DNA from: Taenia hydatigena
Taxonomy: Eukaryota; Platyhelminthes; Cestoda; Cyclophyllidea; Taeniidae
Reading direction: 5' to 3'
NCBI GenBank assembly: GCA_036345935.2
Contig: JADWOT020001418.1
Coordinates: 83,598-147,597, forward strand
Length of the DNA: 64,000 nucleotides
Below, piece by piece: positions 45,600 to 58,127 of the stretch. The position numbers and the translations under genes were made by a program. Position 1 is the first letter of the stretch. Each line of letters opens with the position of its first letter. The notes beneath the pieces are model-generated. The model did not search any database and had not been told where the DNA came from. It saw only the letters and a list, made by a program, of their open reading frames with translations.

Positions 45600-48583
45600 T
45601 TTTGCTCAAAGTTTCGGCCAAACACGCAATGACTACTACTCTGCGTTGCAATCACATGGCTGGTTGAGGGCTGATCTAGGAAGTTCCCTGCCCACTCATT
45701 ATATTCACTGTAGCCTTTTTCTTGGTTAAAATGGGCACCTACACATGTAATTTGTGCTCAGCACCATTCAGAAGCATCATTCTATGCTTCATACATCTGG
45801 AATGCTTCCATCAAGGTGGATAGATTGTGATTTTAAGATGCACTTTATGTGCACATAAACCATTGTGAATATGAATTTATACATAAGTGGAAGCATGTTA
45901 ATATGCAGAGGTATTCGCGTTAATGCAAAGAGAGTTAGAAGCAGCCTACGAATACTTGAATCATGTTGAGTGGAACAATACCTGTTATAATGCACGTGAT
46001 TTGGCTTTGTGACACAAGCAATCAACTTAGGTGAATAGCAGCATATGTTTGCTGTGTTTTTAATGAACATCGCTTTTGATTGTCTAAATTGCTCAAGGCG
46101 TTGCGAATACCTCGGAACGCTCTCACTGCACCAAAAAGGTAAGACTTACAAAACGCACCCCAATTACTTTATTTCGTGTCTCGTAAATAGCTTGGAATCA
46201 CAGTACGTGTTATGTATGCGACACCCAATTCGAAACGTCTGATCTGCTCCTACGCCATTTCACAGGGACACATTTGTGAGCTTGGGTCCATTGACCTCTG
46301 ATGAATCTAGTGTGGTCTTCTGCCCAAGCATGCCATTAGCGTCTCATACAGACTCCGTCTAAATATACGCTTTATTGAACTACACTGTAGTTACAAGGAT
46401 GGGAAATTCAGAAATACGCCTTCACTGCACAGATTGCTACGCTGAATTTTCATCACTTCTGTAGGTATTGCTTAATCCATCAGACATGTTTCACAATGTC
46501 TGCTTACTAAAATGCCTTGATCTCTCCTGCCTTCCAGATGCTTACCTCGCATTACTTGCTTAAATTGTGGGTGAATGCTATTGCGTCAGCAAAAATTTGT
46601 AAGTCGCAGTAATAGCAACATTAATTCGCTTTTCATCTTAATCTTAATGATAGCTTACTAAGGTAAGAGCAATTGCTGCTGCGGTGCGTTAGTAGGTAGC
46701 AAAAATTTTGTTACATGTCTTGTACATGGCGATCTGATTGTGCGAAACATAACAAGGCATAACAAGGCAGAATTAGTATCGCATAACGCCAATTTCATCA
46801 GTCGAATTGGTAGCAATTGACAGCGACACAGTAATATTACTTGATCGATGGTCGAGTGCAATTAAGAAACATATCGGTTTCTTGATTGCACTCTATTTCT
46901 AAATAAAATTTAACATGCTCATTTACTTGTGCTTCAGTGCAATCCAGCAAGCCGCCTTGATGCTAAGCTGTAGGTTTTGCTAGTAAGCTTATGCGCAATG
47001 AAAAGGGAGAAACTTACCCATACTGACGCTATTTTGTCCTGGTAGGCGTTAAGAAATTGAAGTGAGAATGCTAGCATTTTTATTGTATTGGGGGTAATAT
47101 AGCGCTGAGAATAAGTAAACGGTTTGATTTTTAAACAAAATTGATATGCAAGAAAAATTATCACATGTGAGGATTAACCTAGGCTGCAGAATCCACAAGG
47201 CACATGCGTACCTTCATTACTCACTTAGGCATGATTAGTTTTTGGCTGCAAAGTCACGTAAATTGTGCGGTGCGGCAATTCGCTCCAATTTCAGGTGCCT
47301 TCATGCTGAGGTGTATCCTAAGTAACCAATGATTGGACATGTGTGCTTGCATAGGAGGAGCATGAGAGGAGCGCAAGTCATCGATGGGCCAGAAGGTAAA
47401 GGAAACTATCGCGCCCACTAGAAATTAGAATCACACTGCACAACTGATTTGATGATGGTCTCAAGCTGATTATTCTGCTTCTCTTGTTCACCCCTACATG
47501 CGGTAATGCAGGCCATTGCTACCTTAGAGTAGTAGTAACTGAGTCATTATTATCACAGCACCTAATGGGCACTAGTTTTAGCGATAGTGCTCCAGCTGCT
47601 TGACCTCTAGCAGTTTGAAACACCTGAAGAATCCTCCGAAACCTTTCGTTGGTGCTGCGAATGGAGGATTTACACACTGCCACAGAAGAGAGAGTAAAAC
47701 AGCCCAGCTTAACTGACCAACGCAAAAATTACATCACTAAATTGGTAAAGCTAAAGATAATCCATTTCTTTCCTATCCGTTTCTTTGTCCTTGCATTCGT
47801 GTACCTTCGCACAGCCACAACCTCACATTCCACTCACATATACTAATGCAACTTGTGCAATACCGATGGTAACGCCTTGAGATTCTTTTCGCGGCATCGC
47901 ACAGTTTTACGCAAGTTAGGGAGTCAGTATCAATCATTTCGTATCAAAGCCTGGAAAAAAGTAATTTTGAATGCTCTGGTCGGCTCCCATTCAACACGCG
48001 CATTCAGGCCCGAGGCATATCTCTTTTCTCTCTTTCTCCCATACGTAGTTGCCCTTCAACAAACTTCTTGCTAAAATTGACAATAAGCAATCTTGCTAGT
48101 GCATTCCATGGTTATGCTTGGGAAAATGAGTAGCCTCAGCGAATGTTCTCTTCATATCTACTCATTGAGAACTTAGTGAACAAAGTTAGCTTAGGGCTAA
48201 AAAGCAGCAGATTTAGTCAAAAGAAACTAATGAGGCAAACGCAAACGCACTTGGGGTACTTCTGTTCGGTCTGTGCTAGTGCTTCAGCGAGAGAGACGCA
48301 GGTGTCGGTTAGATTAATGAGCAACGAGACGGAGCGTAAGACCTTGATACCTCGAACAACTATTTGCTCTACATGATGGAACGCCATTCTATTTGAACAG
48401 AACAAACGACCGATTCACAGCCCGCATTTCTTTAACCTTAGTGCAATCCTGCTTACTTAGCAAATCGAGATTTAGGCAATGTCATCAAGGCAAGTAGGGG
48501 AAGCAGAGTATTGTTGCTTGTTTTGTTTTGTTTTGCGTGGTTGTACACCAATTCAAAGCCAAAATATTTAATCCTAACAGTCA
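45600..48583. other. No recognised gene; cyclase catalytic exons not found
   Basis: This stretch lies downstream (minus strand) of the guanylate cyclase-like exons, so I searched it for cyclase catalytic signatures of the SDIVGFT, GDAYMV and FGDTVN type and saw none. Only short frames are present. Confidence 0.4.
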
Positions 48584-48744
48584 CTACTGCCGGCTAGGAA
48601 TCATGTGACAGAAAACTCGCGGAGGAAGTAAACGAGAGATGGGAAGTTCTTTTTTCCTCTTCTCCTTCCCTAGTTCATCCATTCGAGTTTTCACCTCTTC
48701 TATCAACCGACTTGAGTAGTTCTCCATCATTTTGAACACGTGCT
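48584..48744 (-). CDS. Receptor guanylate cyclase-like exon, signalling helix
   Basis: The frame begins after a TTGTAG acceptor (48745-48750) and reads HVFKMMENYSSRLIEEVKTR, MDELGKEKRKKELPISRL and then LPPRVF. This is the dimerisation coiled coil that joins the kinase-homology domain to the cyclase domain of receptor guanylate cyclases, with the characteristic LLPP end. The preceding exon ends one base into a codon, and the junction restores Lys in frame. The frame meets TAG at 48584; the true exon end is probably a little earlier, at one of several weak GT sites between 48590 and 48620. The family makes cGMP at the membrane, but no catalytic domain was found here. Confidence 0.7.
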
Positions 48745-48811
48745 CTACAATGGATGTTTTTATTGCGGGGTTGAGGAGAGGATCAAATATGATTGCAAGC
48801 CTACTTCTCAC

Positions 48812-48929
48812 TGGTCATTCGTTGAATCTCTTCATTCAGCTCCTTGAATGTTGGTCTTAGTCCAGAATTATCCGACCATGCTCGCTCAACAATGTCTCTA
48901 TAAGTTAGTGGGACACCCATTTTATGAAG
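48812..48929 (-). CDS. Receptor guanylate cyclase-like exon, kinase-homology end
   Basis: A 118-nt exon is bounded by a pyrimidine-rich acceptor ending CCTAG (48930-48934) and a GTGAGA donor (48806-48811). It encodes LHKMGVPLTYRDIVERAWSD and then GLRPTFKELNEEIQRMT. This matches the last helices of a protein-kinase fold, where receptor cyclases carry a W..(D/N)...RP.F pattern. It is joined to the next exon by a 67-nt intron with matching phase. No lesion was seen in this exon. Confidence 0.7.
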
Positions 48930-49294
48930 CTAGGATGGGAAATCAAGAGGTGGTTGATGGGTGCTTTGTCACCAAAAAAGGACGTGATGTAACGCAAGGT
49001 CCCCCAACCCCCTTTAGACCTTCGATAATACACTTCTGTAGCAGTAGGCTATTTCTCTTGCGGTTTCTGTGACAATTCCATGCCACATCGGCAATTCAGA
49101 TGTTAAATGACGACAGCGGTAGCACTATCTGAAGACGGTAGATGATGGGATTGGATTAATAAATGGTAAGCATGGCAACGAGAAATTAGGAACCAGACAA
49201 CTTATACTGAGTGTTTATTCAGTAGCTTCGACATTCCACCTCAAAATGCAAATGCAAAGACTTTTCAGAATATTCCTTGGCCGGCGATTCCTTA

Positions 49295-49359
49295 ATCTAC
49301 TATGTTTAAAGGCAAATGGCACCACGTGCTGAATTGGCAACACGACGATTTAGACCACC
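49295..49359 (-). CDS. Weak candidate exon, kinase-homology-like
   Basis: Starts after a good acceptor (TTTTACTTCACAG) and reads WSKSSCCQFSTWCHLPLNIVD before a stop. KSS-C recalls the LKSSNC motif of receptor guanylate cyclases, and the position 5' of the 48929 exon fits. The match is short and could be chance. Confidence 0.2.
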
Positions 49360-50151
49360 CTGTGAAGTAAAAGACTGTGAGTTCACTCAAGCTGCATTTA
49401 GCCTTCTCGCCTTCCGCCTTCCTGGCTACATGCCTTGTACAAAGCAGTTGGGAGCATCTTGTTTTTTTCTCCTTAAGCACGACCCTTCCTTCTCAAACCC
49501 ATCCACTCGACAGCCTATAAGATACGCGTTCGCCACCATTTGAAGCTATTGTTAAGGCCAAGCAGTAGCACTCCACTTTTTTACGGTCCACAGCACATTT
49601 AGCAGTAGGATCGGAGCACCAAATAAAGACGGTACTTTGAAGTGCACTTCACTTCCGTCAATATAATGCAAATCAATAAAATTAAAGCGCTTCCACACCT
49701 GCCGAGGTAATACATGGCATGCTATCCACATCTAGATTATGGAGGCTCTATGTATAAATCAGCAACCTTCCGATGGAATATGCGCTAACGATCCGTTAGG
49801 CATCGCTTTTAATGCTCTTATGACTCTCAACAGCTTATGAAAATAATGGTGCATTCATCAACCGAATCGACACCTTAGTAAACGATGGGAAATAATGTTT
49901 CCTACTGAGTTTCCTATGTACTTGTTTGCGTAGAGATTTTGGGTCAAATTACCAAAAGCTGAATTATATTTGGGAGCCGAACTAATGCCCTGATGCCAAA
50001 AAGGAACGCTTTGATTACTAGTGGTCAGGTCGGATCAATCCTAGTTCTTACTGTCGTTTTATGGCTAAAGTCGGTGTTCGTCAAATGACTGCAGTAACAC
50101 CAGACTATCTCGTGACGAAAAAAGGAAACATTTTGCCAGCTTCAGTTTTAC

Positions 50152-50275
50152 CAATCCTCTCCTTCAACCGGACGATTCACATCAACAGAGATAATTTCAC
50201 TAACAGGCACCGCGGGGGTAGCAAAACAATCAGCTCTAGTGTCGCCGTTTTCATTTGCAGTGTAAGCCATTAATA
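50152..50275 (-). CDS. Weak candidate exon
   Basis: An open minus-strand frame including TANENGDTRADCFATPAVPV and SEIISVDVNRPVEGEDW runs to a GTAAAA donor. It could be the segment after the APE-like part of a kinase-homology domain (EII motif), but splice phase does not fit the exon at 48929. Confidence 0.2.
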
Positions 50276-51680
50276 CTTAGGTAGCAGGCTTGAATGACCG
50301 CTTAATAACAGCGGCTTGCATCCACACCACCTAAAACAAAATGAAAACAGAGTCAGCTAGGTAGTAGGTGGTGGGCAGAGTTAGGATAGAAAGTGTTGCA
50401 ATGTGGATCCACAGTAAGCGACGCTACCACGGGCGGAACGATATTGCACCTTCATGCAGAAGTCGTTGCCTACGTGTGCACTGAGTGTGATGATGTGGCG
50501 AAAAGAGGCAAATTGTAGGTGATCCAAATTTTAACGATTTCGCGGCGGTACTGCAGCAAGAGTTTAAAGATAGAATTTCAGCGCTAATCAACTTACAAGA
50601 AATCAACCTTCGACTTTACCGTGTCACACTCCTCTTTGTAGGGATATCAAGGTTACGGTGAACCGAGAATAAATGGCTGATAACCATGGGAAGCAATAAA
50701 TAAAGTAGGTAGGAATACTGCAAAATATGACAAAAATTTAATGTTAAACAGGAACCCTAAGGCAAATCAAGTAACAGAAGTGCTGCTGGGTTGCAATCAC
50801 GGTTCTCTCCGTGGTTCTGCACTGTTAAAGGAAGGGAAATCTCGGGATGTGATCACAGTAACAAGAATCATTTCAAATTACGTTTCCTTCCTCTTCTATG
50901 CTGACCCCACACAAAACATCCTCACTCTTCCTCACATCCCCTCTTTCTCGTTGACCACAGCAGTGGGGTAAACAACCACCACCTTTTAAGAAATGAAAAG
51001 TAAATAAGAAAATAAATTCGACAAATTTCAGGCAACAAGCAAATATGTGCAGTTAAGGCATGTCCGAATATTATGAATGATTGCGGTTCGCTACAATATA
51101 TCCTAAAAAATCTTCCAAAAAAATATTAACGATGTTAGAAGCATAAAAGCTGGCTAAACTCTATACTTAATTACATTATCACACCGCACACTAATTTTGT
51201 GGATGATTATTTTCGCCTTATGGAAGCCTAAACAGCTATCACTAAAACAATCATGGATATTTGCTGCCAATACGACACAGATTATGACGGTTCACCAGCT
51301 TATTATTGTACCTGAAAGCACAAGTTAATTCGAAAATCAATTAATAAAATGCAGAACTGATCCAGGTAGTATCAGTGGCACAGCGCCAAATCTGTGGCAG
51401 GCCTGCAAATGTGAGGTCACCGATCTTGGTAGATACTGTTCTGACTCCTCTCACCACGTCGCTGACGGTGTCGATGCCCAGAGGGAGAAAAGTGCTCATC
51501 TTCATCACCAAGTAATTAGGTCAATAATCTGAACGGGCAAGATATGATGCCTATCATCCACTGCCTATTCTTCGCTTCAATTCAGGCATTAGGAATAATG
51601 AAGCACCTCTGTACTCATATTAGCATACCGTGAATTTTTAGTTAAGATTACCAAGTGTTGAAGTATTTGGGGTAACTTAC

Positions 51681-51762
51681 AGCATCATTTTAACTGCCAG
51701 ACATCAGATAGGCGTATCGGCCAATGATGCAGTGCATTTTGCACTTCACCTTTACGACAAAG
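51681..51762 (-). CDS. Candidate exon, kinase-homology-like
   Basis: An 82-nt segment has strong flanking signals: acceptor pyrimidine run ending TTTCTAAG, donor GTAAGT. One frame reads LCRKGEVQNALHHWPIRLSD then VWQLK and TGA four bases before the donor. It resembles the C.KGSLQ..L...I.L.W segment of receptor guanylate cyclase kinase-homology domains. It lies 3' of a similar segment at 54970-55038, so either two paralogous genes are in tandem or one match is spurious. Confidence 0.3.
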
Positions 51763-54572
51763 CTTAGAAATGGAGGCAGCAATAAAAATTTTACAATAGC
51801 TTGCTGTGTTGTAAATTGGTAAATGTTCAAAATTGTTTTTACGCAGGCGTGCAGCTAGCTTTGCCTCTCTTCTCCACATTGCCTAAAAGCAATCGCAACT
51901 CCTTTAAACATACCACCTTTGACAAATGTCTTATCAATACCTGGTCTACATACAACCTTTTTCAATTGCATACATTCCTTTGCAAAAGCTTCTCAATTAT
52001 CTAGATTCATATAGAAATCCACCCGCATAAATAACAATGTCAGGATGCGAAACAACAATAAATGCCAAAAGGCGTTTTGTTATGTGTAATTCTGATCAAA
52101 TTGCTCAGATTTGATTAAAGACCCATGAAAGGAAGGCTTGAGCAGCTTGCTGGAGTTTGCTAAAATGCAGACAAATGAAAACCATTTGAGCATTTTTGCA
52201 TTTGCATGCACAGCTAATTAAAGTCAGTGGTCTGTAAAACTACGCCAGATTATTATTCATACTTCTTGCCATGTCATTAACTGCAAATATTTTAGTAACT
52301 GACATGGTAAAGTTTGACTAGTTTTGCATAGTAAGATGCACCCTTAATCACTGTCGACGTGACTTCTTTGCGCGGTAAAATATTAGTCACCGAATACTCT
52401 TTCTGCACTATATTATCGGATGTTTTGAGGAGGTATAGAGCTGGTATGCAACCTGCTAGGGACTTACATACTTTACTAACGAAATAGCATGCAACCGCAT
52501 TTTACTCTAATATTCGGCACCAAGGGTCTGAAGAGTAGAAGAAATCAAGGCGTTACTGTAAACAGTAGCTGCAAACTAAGCCAAATAAACAAATACCTAC
52601 AGAGATGGCGTGAGCGCATGTGATATTGCATCTCTTCCCATGTAAGGTATTCAGCAAAGCATTCTGTGCAGTGAAGGCGTATTTCTAAATCTGCATTTCT
52701 TTGGACTGCAGTATGATGAAATAAAGCATGAATTTATGAGGTGTTTGCATGAAGCGCCAAATTTATGGCAGAGTAGCAGAGCACATACTGTATCCAATCG
52801 GAATTAAACAGACGCCTACTCACAAATATGTTCCCTGATGGTATGAATGAGGAGCGAATCATAGTTTTCAAACCTAATGTAACACATACAGCATGCATTG
52901 TGACGTCGGACTGTTTTGAGAATCAAAAGAAAGTGCTTGTGTTACTTGCGCCAGACATAAATGGTTAATGTTAAGCTAATCTTGCAATTTCCCTCACCTT
53001 TTTGGTGCCATAAGAGCAAACCGAGGGTTCTACGACACACTAAGCAAATCGGACAATACTTGTATATGTTTGCTGAAACATCAAAATAGGCAAAATAAGG
53101 CACCAAAATCGTTCTGATAGGCGGAAAAGTGATGCTGCAAAGTGTCTGATAAACACCGAGATTCAGTTGATTTGGCCACTTGCTGTGCAAGCAAGTTTAT
53201 CTAATATCAAAGTGACGTGAAGATTCCACAAATAGGCATGCGCATCTGTGCACGCATCATACATAAACATGTTTACATGCGCATCGTAAAGTCGAAAAAG
53301 GCCTACTTTGCGGCTGACTAAAGAAGCGTCTTCGGCCCGTTGTGTCGGTCCTATACCACCCGCGGTACATTGTACGTTCGTAGCAATCAATTTCAATCGA
53401 GAATAAAGTAAATACACGAGAGCCTGCAAAGCACCTACAGTGCGCTTGACGTGAAAGTTCAAGCCTTGACTAGATCTAATCTCATCCTTTTTCGTAATTT
53501 AAATGCAGGGAATCTGTAGTCACATAGTTGATCAGAACTTGGAGTAGGCACCTAAGTAAAGCTTGCTAGAATATGCCAGCTTTCTTGATTTGCACTGCGA
53601 ATTCCGAGCCAATTTCATGCCCTTGTCCTCCTTTGTCCTCCACCCAAGATTTTCATTTTAGTGGTGATACGCAGAATGCGCACTGATGACTTTGTACTCC
53701 ATATTCCTTTACGAAACCATTGAGCCGAGAATGGGCATATCATGTGGAGCGTCGATTTTGTGCCCTTGACTAGTCATGACTATCCCTCTGTGTCGCGAGT
53801 TGAACTAGTATGGTAAGATGTTAAGGCGTGGAAATTGCTTGCAGAAGAACCAACCACACATCTTAGACCTGAGACCGAATGCTGTGGGATGGGTGGTTGT
53901 CTTAATCAGTAAGGAGCGGCTAATTCCAAAATGGCTCTTAAAGAATAAGCTTTGAGCAGCGGGTGGATCTGTCGGCAATTGAAGCTGGGTGATATAATGT
54001 GAATTCTTCACGAACTTTTGGCGTTTGTGCATAGGCGCATTTTCCACAATGCATCTGGATACATCAAAGACATTCACCTTTGCCCTAAGTATGGAAAAAG
54101 GCGTTCTCCATCCTTGAAATAAGAAAGGTATCTAGTTTCTCATGGACAGATGCTACGGCTACCGAAAATTACTTATTTGTAAAAATCACCAAGTCGAGAA
54201 TTGCATAAGCATGGCCCACAGCATAATCTGAGTCAGAGAAAGTCGAAGTAGGTTTAGGATGGCTCTCATGTACGGTCTTCTCCTACAAGGCGCAACATTA
54301 ATAAATAACACATTGACCTCTCACTGGGCATTCTCTTTTCTACCTCATTCCCTCCTTTTATATCCACTAAGATTATTTTTTTTCTTTAATTGCCGACCAA
54401 TCCTAATAACCAACCAAAACGTAAATTTTGCTCATCAATCTTCCATGGTATCGGTGTCAGTGATCGCAAAATAGGGCATTACATAAGCGAATTGCGTAAG
54501 GTCTCTCATTTCTACTCTTTAAGCATCAAGTGCTACATTTTTTACGTTCCCACCTCCGTTGACGCAACTCAC
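51763..54572. other. Intron or intergenic stretch
   Basis: Minus-strand frames at 52942-53190, 53163-53462 and 53805-54077 have no recognisable domain. Nothing else was supported. Confidence 0.35.
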
Positions 54573-55538
54573 ATTCCATGTGGTTTCTTTCGGTAGAAGA
54601 CTCCATGCATTATTATGCCGAATGCGTAGGCATCGCCCGGCTTGGAACAATCATCGGCGCCGTCTCATCACGCAACAGCTCAGGCACCGTCTATATTTCT
54701 TCTATGGATCATACGCGATTGCAGAGGGTAGTGAATGTAACTAAACTTCAGAGTTGATTGAAAGGCAACCGCCTGTTAAGTTGTAGATTTTGAAGAATTA
54801 AAAGTCGGTGTTTTTTAAGGACGTATCCGCAACTAACAACGCAATTGATTGATTCCAGTTGATTGCTGTGGAGGTACTTTATCTCCTTGTAATGACATAT
54901 TTAAGGTGGTAGTTTCACGCATTAGAGCAAAGAGACTCGCTCTAATGCTACGGACTAGCACTGACTCACCGAAACAAAGCCAGTGAAGAGAGAGCTTGAA
55001 ATCTCAGTCAAATGTGATGCATTTTAGGTGATAACATCCTGCACATGAAAACGCAGTGGCAGGTAATCCGACAAGAAGCAACTGCGACATACAGCATGGA
55101 GCATAGATGAGGGTGTGTCGTGAATAATTGCATATGGTGTCTTTTGCACATGATTGGATTCAGTGCTAAAGCTACACACGTGCACTTTTCGCTAAAGGCT
55201 GCTGGGCATCATTTATAGGGAATGGGAGATTGGGTCAAAGATTTCGTCGTCGATGTTATGCCGACACTAGTCAAAAGTTCAAGTGAGCTGTGCTTGTTTC
55301 GAAAGAAGCTAGGTAGTGATAGGATTAAAATCTAACATCTCAGGAATGTTAAGGACGGTGGTGTGTATGCGCAGGTCAGGACAATGTGCTCCCACCCATC
55401 GTTGACGAGCACGACAAGAATGCCTTGTAGGTTGGTCTTGCGTTGAACTACCACCGGGTCCGCAGCGATGGATGGAGTAAGTAAAGCACGACCAATATCG
55501 GCTTGGTAATTGACAAAGATCGAGTTGAACCACAACAC
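54573..55538 (-). pseudogene. Receptor guanylate cyclase-like kinase-homology domain, broken
   Basis: Four exon-like blocks run in correct protein order. Block 1 (55332-55538) has DPVVVQRKTNLQGILVV and WEHIVLTCAYTPPSLTFL, then needs a frame change. Block 2 (54970-55038) is flanked by CAG/GTGAGT sites, reads DVIT-stop-NASHLTEISSSLF, and carries an in-frame TAA. Block 3 (about 54770-54885) has IKYLHSNQLESINCVV and YVLK, matching the YLHSS..LKSSNCVVD.RWVLK motif. Block 4 (54573-54690, donor GTGAGT) reads TVPELLRDE, shifts one base, then KPGDAYAFGIIMHGVFYRKK, the GDVYSFGI motif. The blocks line up almost gap-free with the family, but the stop and two shifts make it a pseudogene, unless the assembly has errors. 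Confidence 0.6.
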
Positions 55539-55723
55539 ACGACAGTGGTAGGAAATCTGGTAGAGTTAAGCATTTCGCATCCCCTTTGGGTTACCAAGGT
55601 TGATCCACTTGTTCAGCAAATTACACTCTCAACAAAAGCGACTTTATCACATAGTTTTAAAGCAAAAATAACTTTTGTAATGGTCTCTGGTGCGAGCAAG
55701 GTATATATGCTAACATTTCATAC

Positions 55724-55854
55724 TTAATCAGCCCAAGTAATGTCAGGATATAATGGTACGTGTGCATTGGCAAAGTGTGCTTCATCGCTATAATGGAAGG
55801 GCGATGCACTCCCAAATACAAATGTCTGATCCATCTTCGGGATGAATACATGAC
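55724..55854 (-). CDS. Candidate exon with strong acceptor
   Basis: A long pyrimidine run ending TTGTTATTACAG precedes a clean frame: HVFIPKMDQTFVFGSASPFH and then YSDEAHFANAHVPLYPDITW, ending AD and TAA immediately before a GTATGA donor-like site. Composition is convincingly coding. It lies just upstream of the kinase-homology blocks and could be a juxtamembrane or extracellular part of the same gene. I do not recognise it. Confidence 0.4.
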
Positions 55855-57118
55855 CTGTAATAACAAAAACAGTGAAAAGTTGGCAGTACACCAATCCATG
55901 TCTATCCTTCTGATGTCTTAGGTACCTTGACTAAAAGCCCTAACGGCAGAATTAGCGGACGTTTACGACAGCCTCAAAAAGGAACACGCATGATGCCATC
56001 TATTAGTGTGACCGCTCTATCGACTTTTACCAGTAGGTATTAATTCTGCATTCCGTGCCAATAAAACGGCACTATAGTGTGCTTAGAGTAACCTAAATGA
56101 GACGGCATTATTCAGAGCTTATTTGAACATAAAACGATTCTACATTACACTAAGACGAGATTTGGGTCAGATTTTCCAAAGGAAATAATGTTTTGCCAAA
56201 AGGTACAACAAGGTGTCTCAAATTTCTGCTCTTTTCTCCTTCTCTCCTCCCTACGTCAAGCTTAGTCCTACCACCCAGCCACCTCTACTAGATTTCTTTC
56301 CTTGGCAAAATCAGGGGACTCAAACAGTCAAGCAAACAAACGTGTGGCAGGTTTTTTGTGCATTTGTGGGCTCAGAATGCTACAGGTTTCTAAAGAGCTC
56401 ACAAGTTTTATACGCAATAACATTAAAGATGTGAGTAGTTGAAGGAGAGAAAGTCAATGACCACCCTTGAATTTATAGAATGGAGGACAAAATTGAAGAA
56501 AGTGACAGCTTTCCGAACCCGGCCGCATTTGCAAGTAGAGGTTTCGAAGATTAACGGCTGCTAGTGCCCACAAAGCTAGTAGTTTACAAGCAAAAATGTA
56601 AAAAGATTCGAGGATGCTTAACGCAGGGTCATAACAGGTCCTTCTCAAGGCAATTTACACCGAAAATGACGCATAATACACGGCTATTCAATCACAATTG
56701 GCTTTGAATTAATCATGCCTATGTTTGCAGCTATATGTTATAGGTCAACCAAGCGGAGGTGGCTGACTCAGGCTACGAGGTTCGGATGAGCCGTAGGTGT
56801 TTTGGGGTCTGATGACTTCTGCTTTGAATTTATAACAGCCTCCGCAACATTTGCTGATCCTGAATAAGCAGCTTTTAAGACTTCTCAGAATACGAAAGAG
56901 GGCACGATGCTCGATCAGTAGATGCACTGTCAACTCCCAAATATGAAGTGAGGCACCAGGCCGTGCCTCCTCATCTCTACACAAACTCATCCACACGCCC
57001 ATCCATCAAACGCACAAAAGACCGAATCATCTATAACACTGATTGCTTGTGATTTTATTCGCTTTAAGCACGAAAGTCTACTTAAGTGACACTCCGCAGC
57101 AAAGAATATTGATCATAC

Positions 57119-57332
57119 CTACAAATGCCTTCGTGTATCACCCACAGTAAGCCTTTAAGGCTATTCGAAAGACTCCTCGAGCGGTTGCTTAAGTGGGTGC
57201 CAGCACCATAATCATCGAGGCACACATAAGCTAAATGGTCAAAGCGACATAACTTTGGCAGCTGTAGCATCAACTTCATCTGTTTACTCTCGTAACCACA
57301 ATTTACATGAGCACTACTGTTGACCAGGGGCG
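57119..57332 (-). CDS. Candidate exon, unidentified extracellular-type segment
   Basis: Bounded by a pyrimidine-rich acceptor ending TTACAAAG and an AG/GTATGA donor. The frame includes APLVNSSAHVNCGYESKQMK, LPKLCRFDHLAYVCLDDYGA and SLKGLLWVIHEGIC, with three to four cysteines. It may be part of the ligand-binding region upstream of the kinase-homology domain, but the family match is not certain. Confidence 0.4.
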
Positions 57333-58127
57333 CTTTGTAACAGAAGACCGGTGGCGAAGAGCAAGAAGTGGGCAGAGTATCAAAAAGCACTTTATTACTG
57401 ATTGCCAGATGACTACAAAGTGAGAATCAAACACTGATTGTGACATTCCTCCATAAAACTTTAGAAGCAGGAATAAAGCATGGGCACTGCGCATTTAAAA
57501 TTTTTCCCAAATGCCTGGTAGAACATGCAGACCTAGTCTCACGTAGCCGGGTCTTGTACTTCTTTCCAACCGGGTAGTTTTTGTAGCTCCTTCCATTTCT
57601 GTATGGTTCTATATCTGTATAGTTGCTACTATGAAAGACAAAACGAATTTAAATAATTACCCAATGTTGGCAGGTCAATTTATATTTCAAAACTTAAGAG
57701 AGTTTATGTTGACAGGCAAGTAGACACACTGGTAGTGACTACTGAGGTCTCAAATGGTCACACTGCCTCAGCGCCCAACCCAGCTCGTTAGGTGTTGTCC
57801 ACACCACCTAATTTTGCATGTTGAATGGCAATATTTATAAGTTTATTGACAGAAATCCTCCCATTAGTGCAAAGGGAGGCGCAAAAATGACGTTAACAAA
57901 CAAAATAGTTTATTTCAAATGATCAAAAATGATGACAACAGAGATAGCACTAGTTTATTTGTGTGTAGTGTGCGCATTGTTCCCCAAAAGCTAACTTATT
58001 TCTTTCGTAGGGGAGGTACTTTATCCTTTTTACCATTCCAATGAAGTTGCGGCTTACGCCTTCGGATATTGCGTCAGATTTGGGTGTTCATACCTGCGCT
58101 TCTTTACTAACTGATCTGTTAATTGTT

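Noticed and set aside
55332..55538. Atrial-natriuretic-peptide-receptor ligand domain (GWEHIVL motif)
   Set aside because: The position directly before other kinase-homology blocks and the HIVLTCAY-PP pattern fit the kinase-homology start better.
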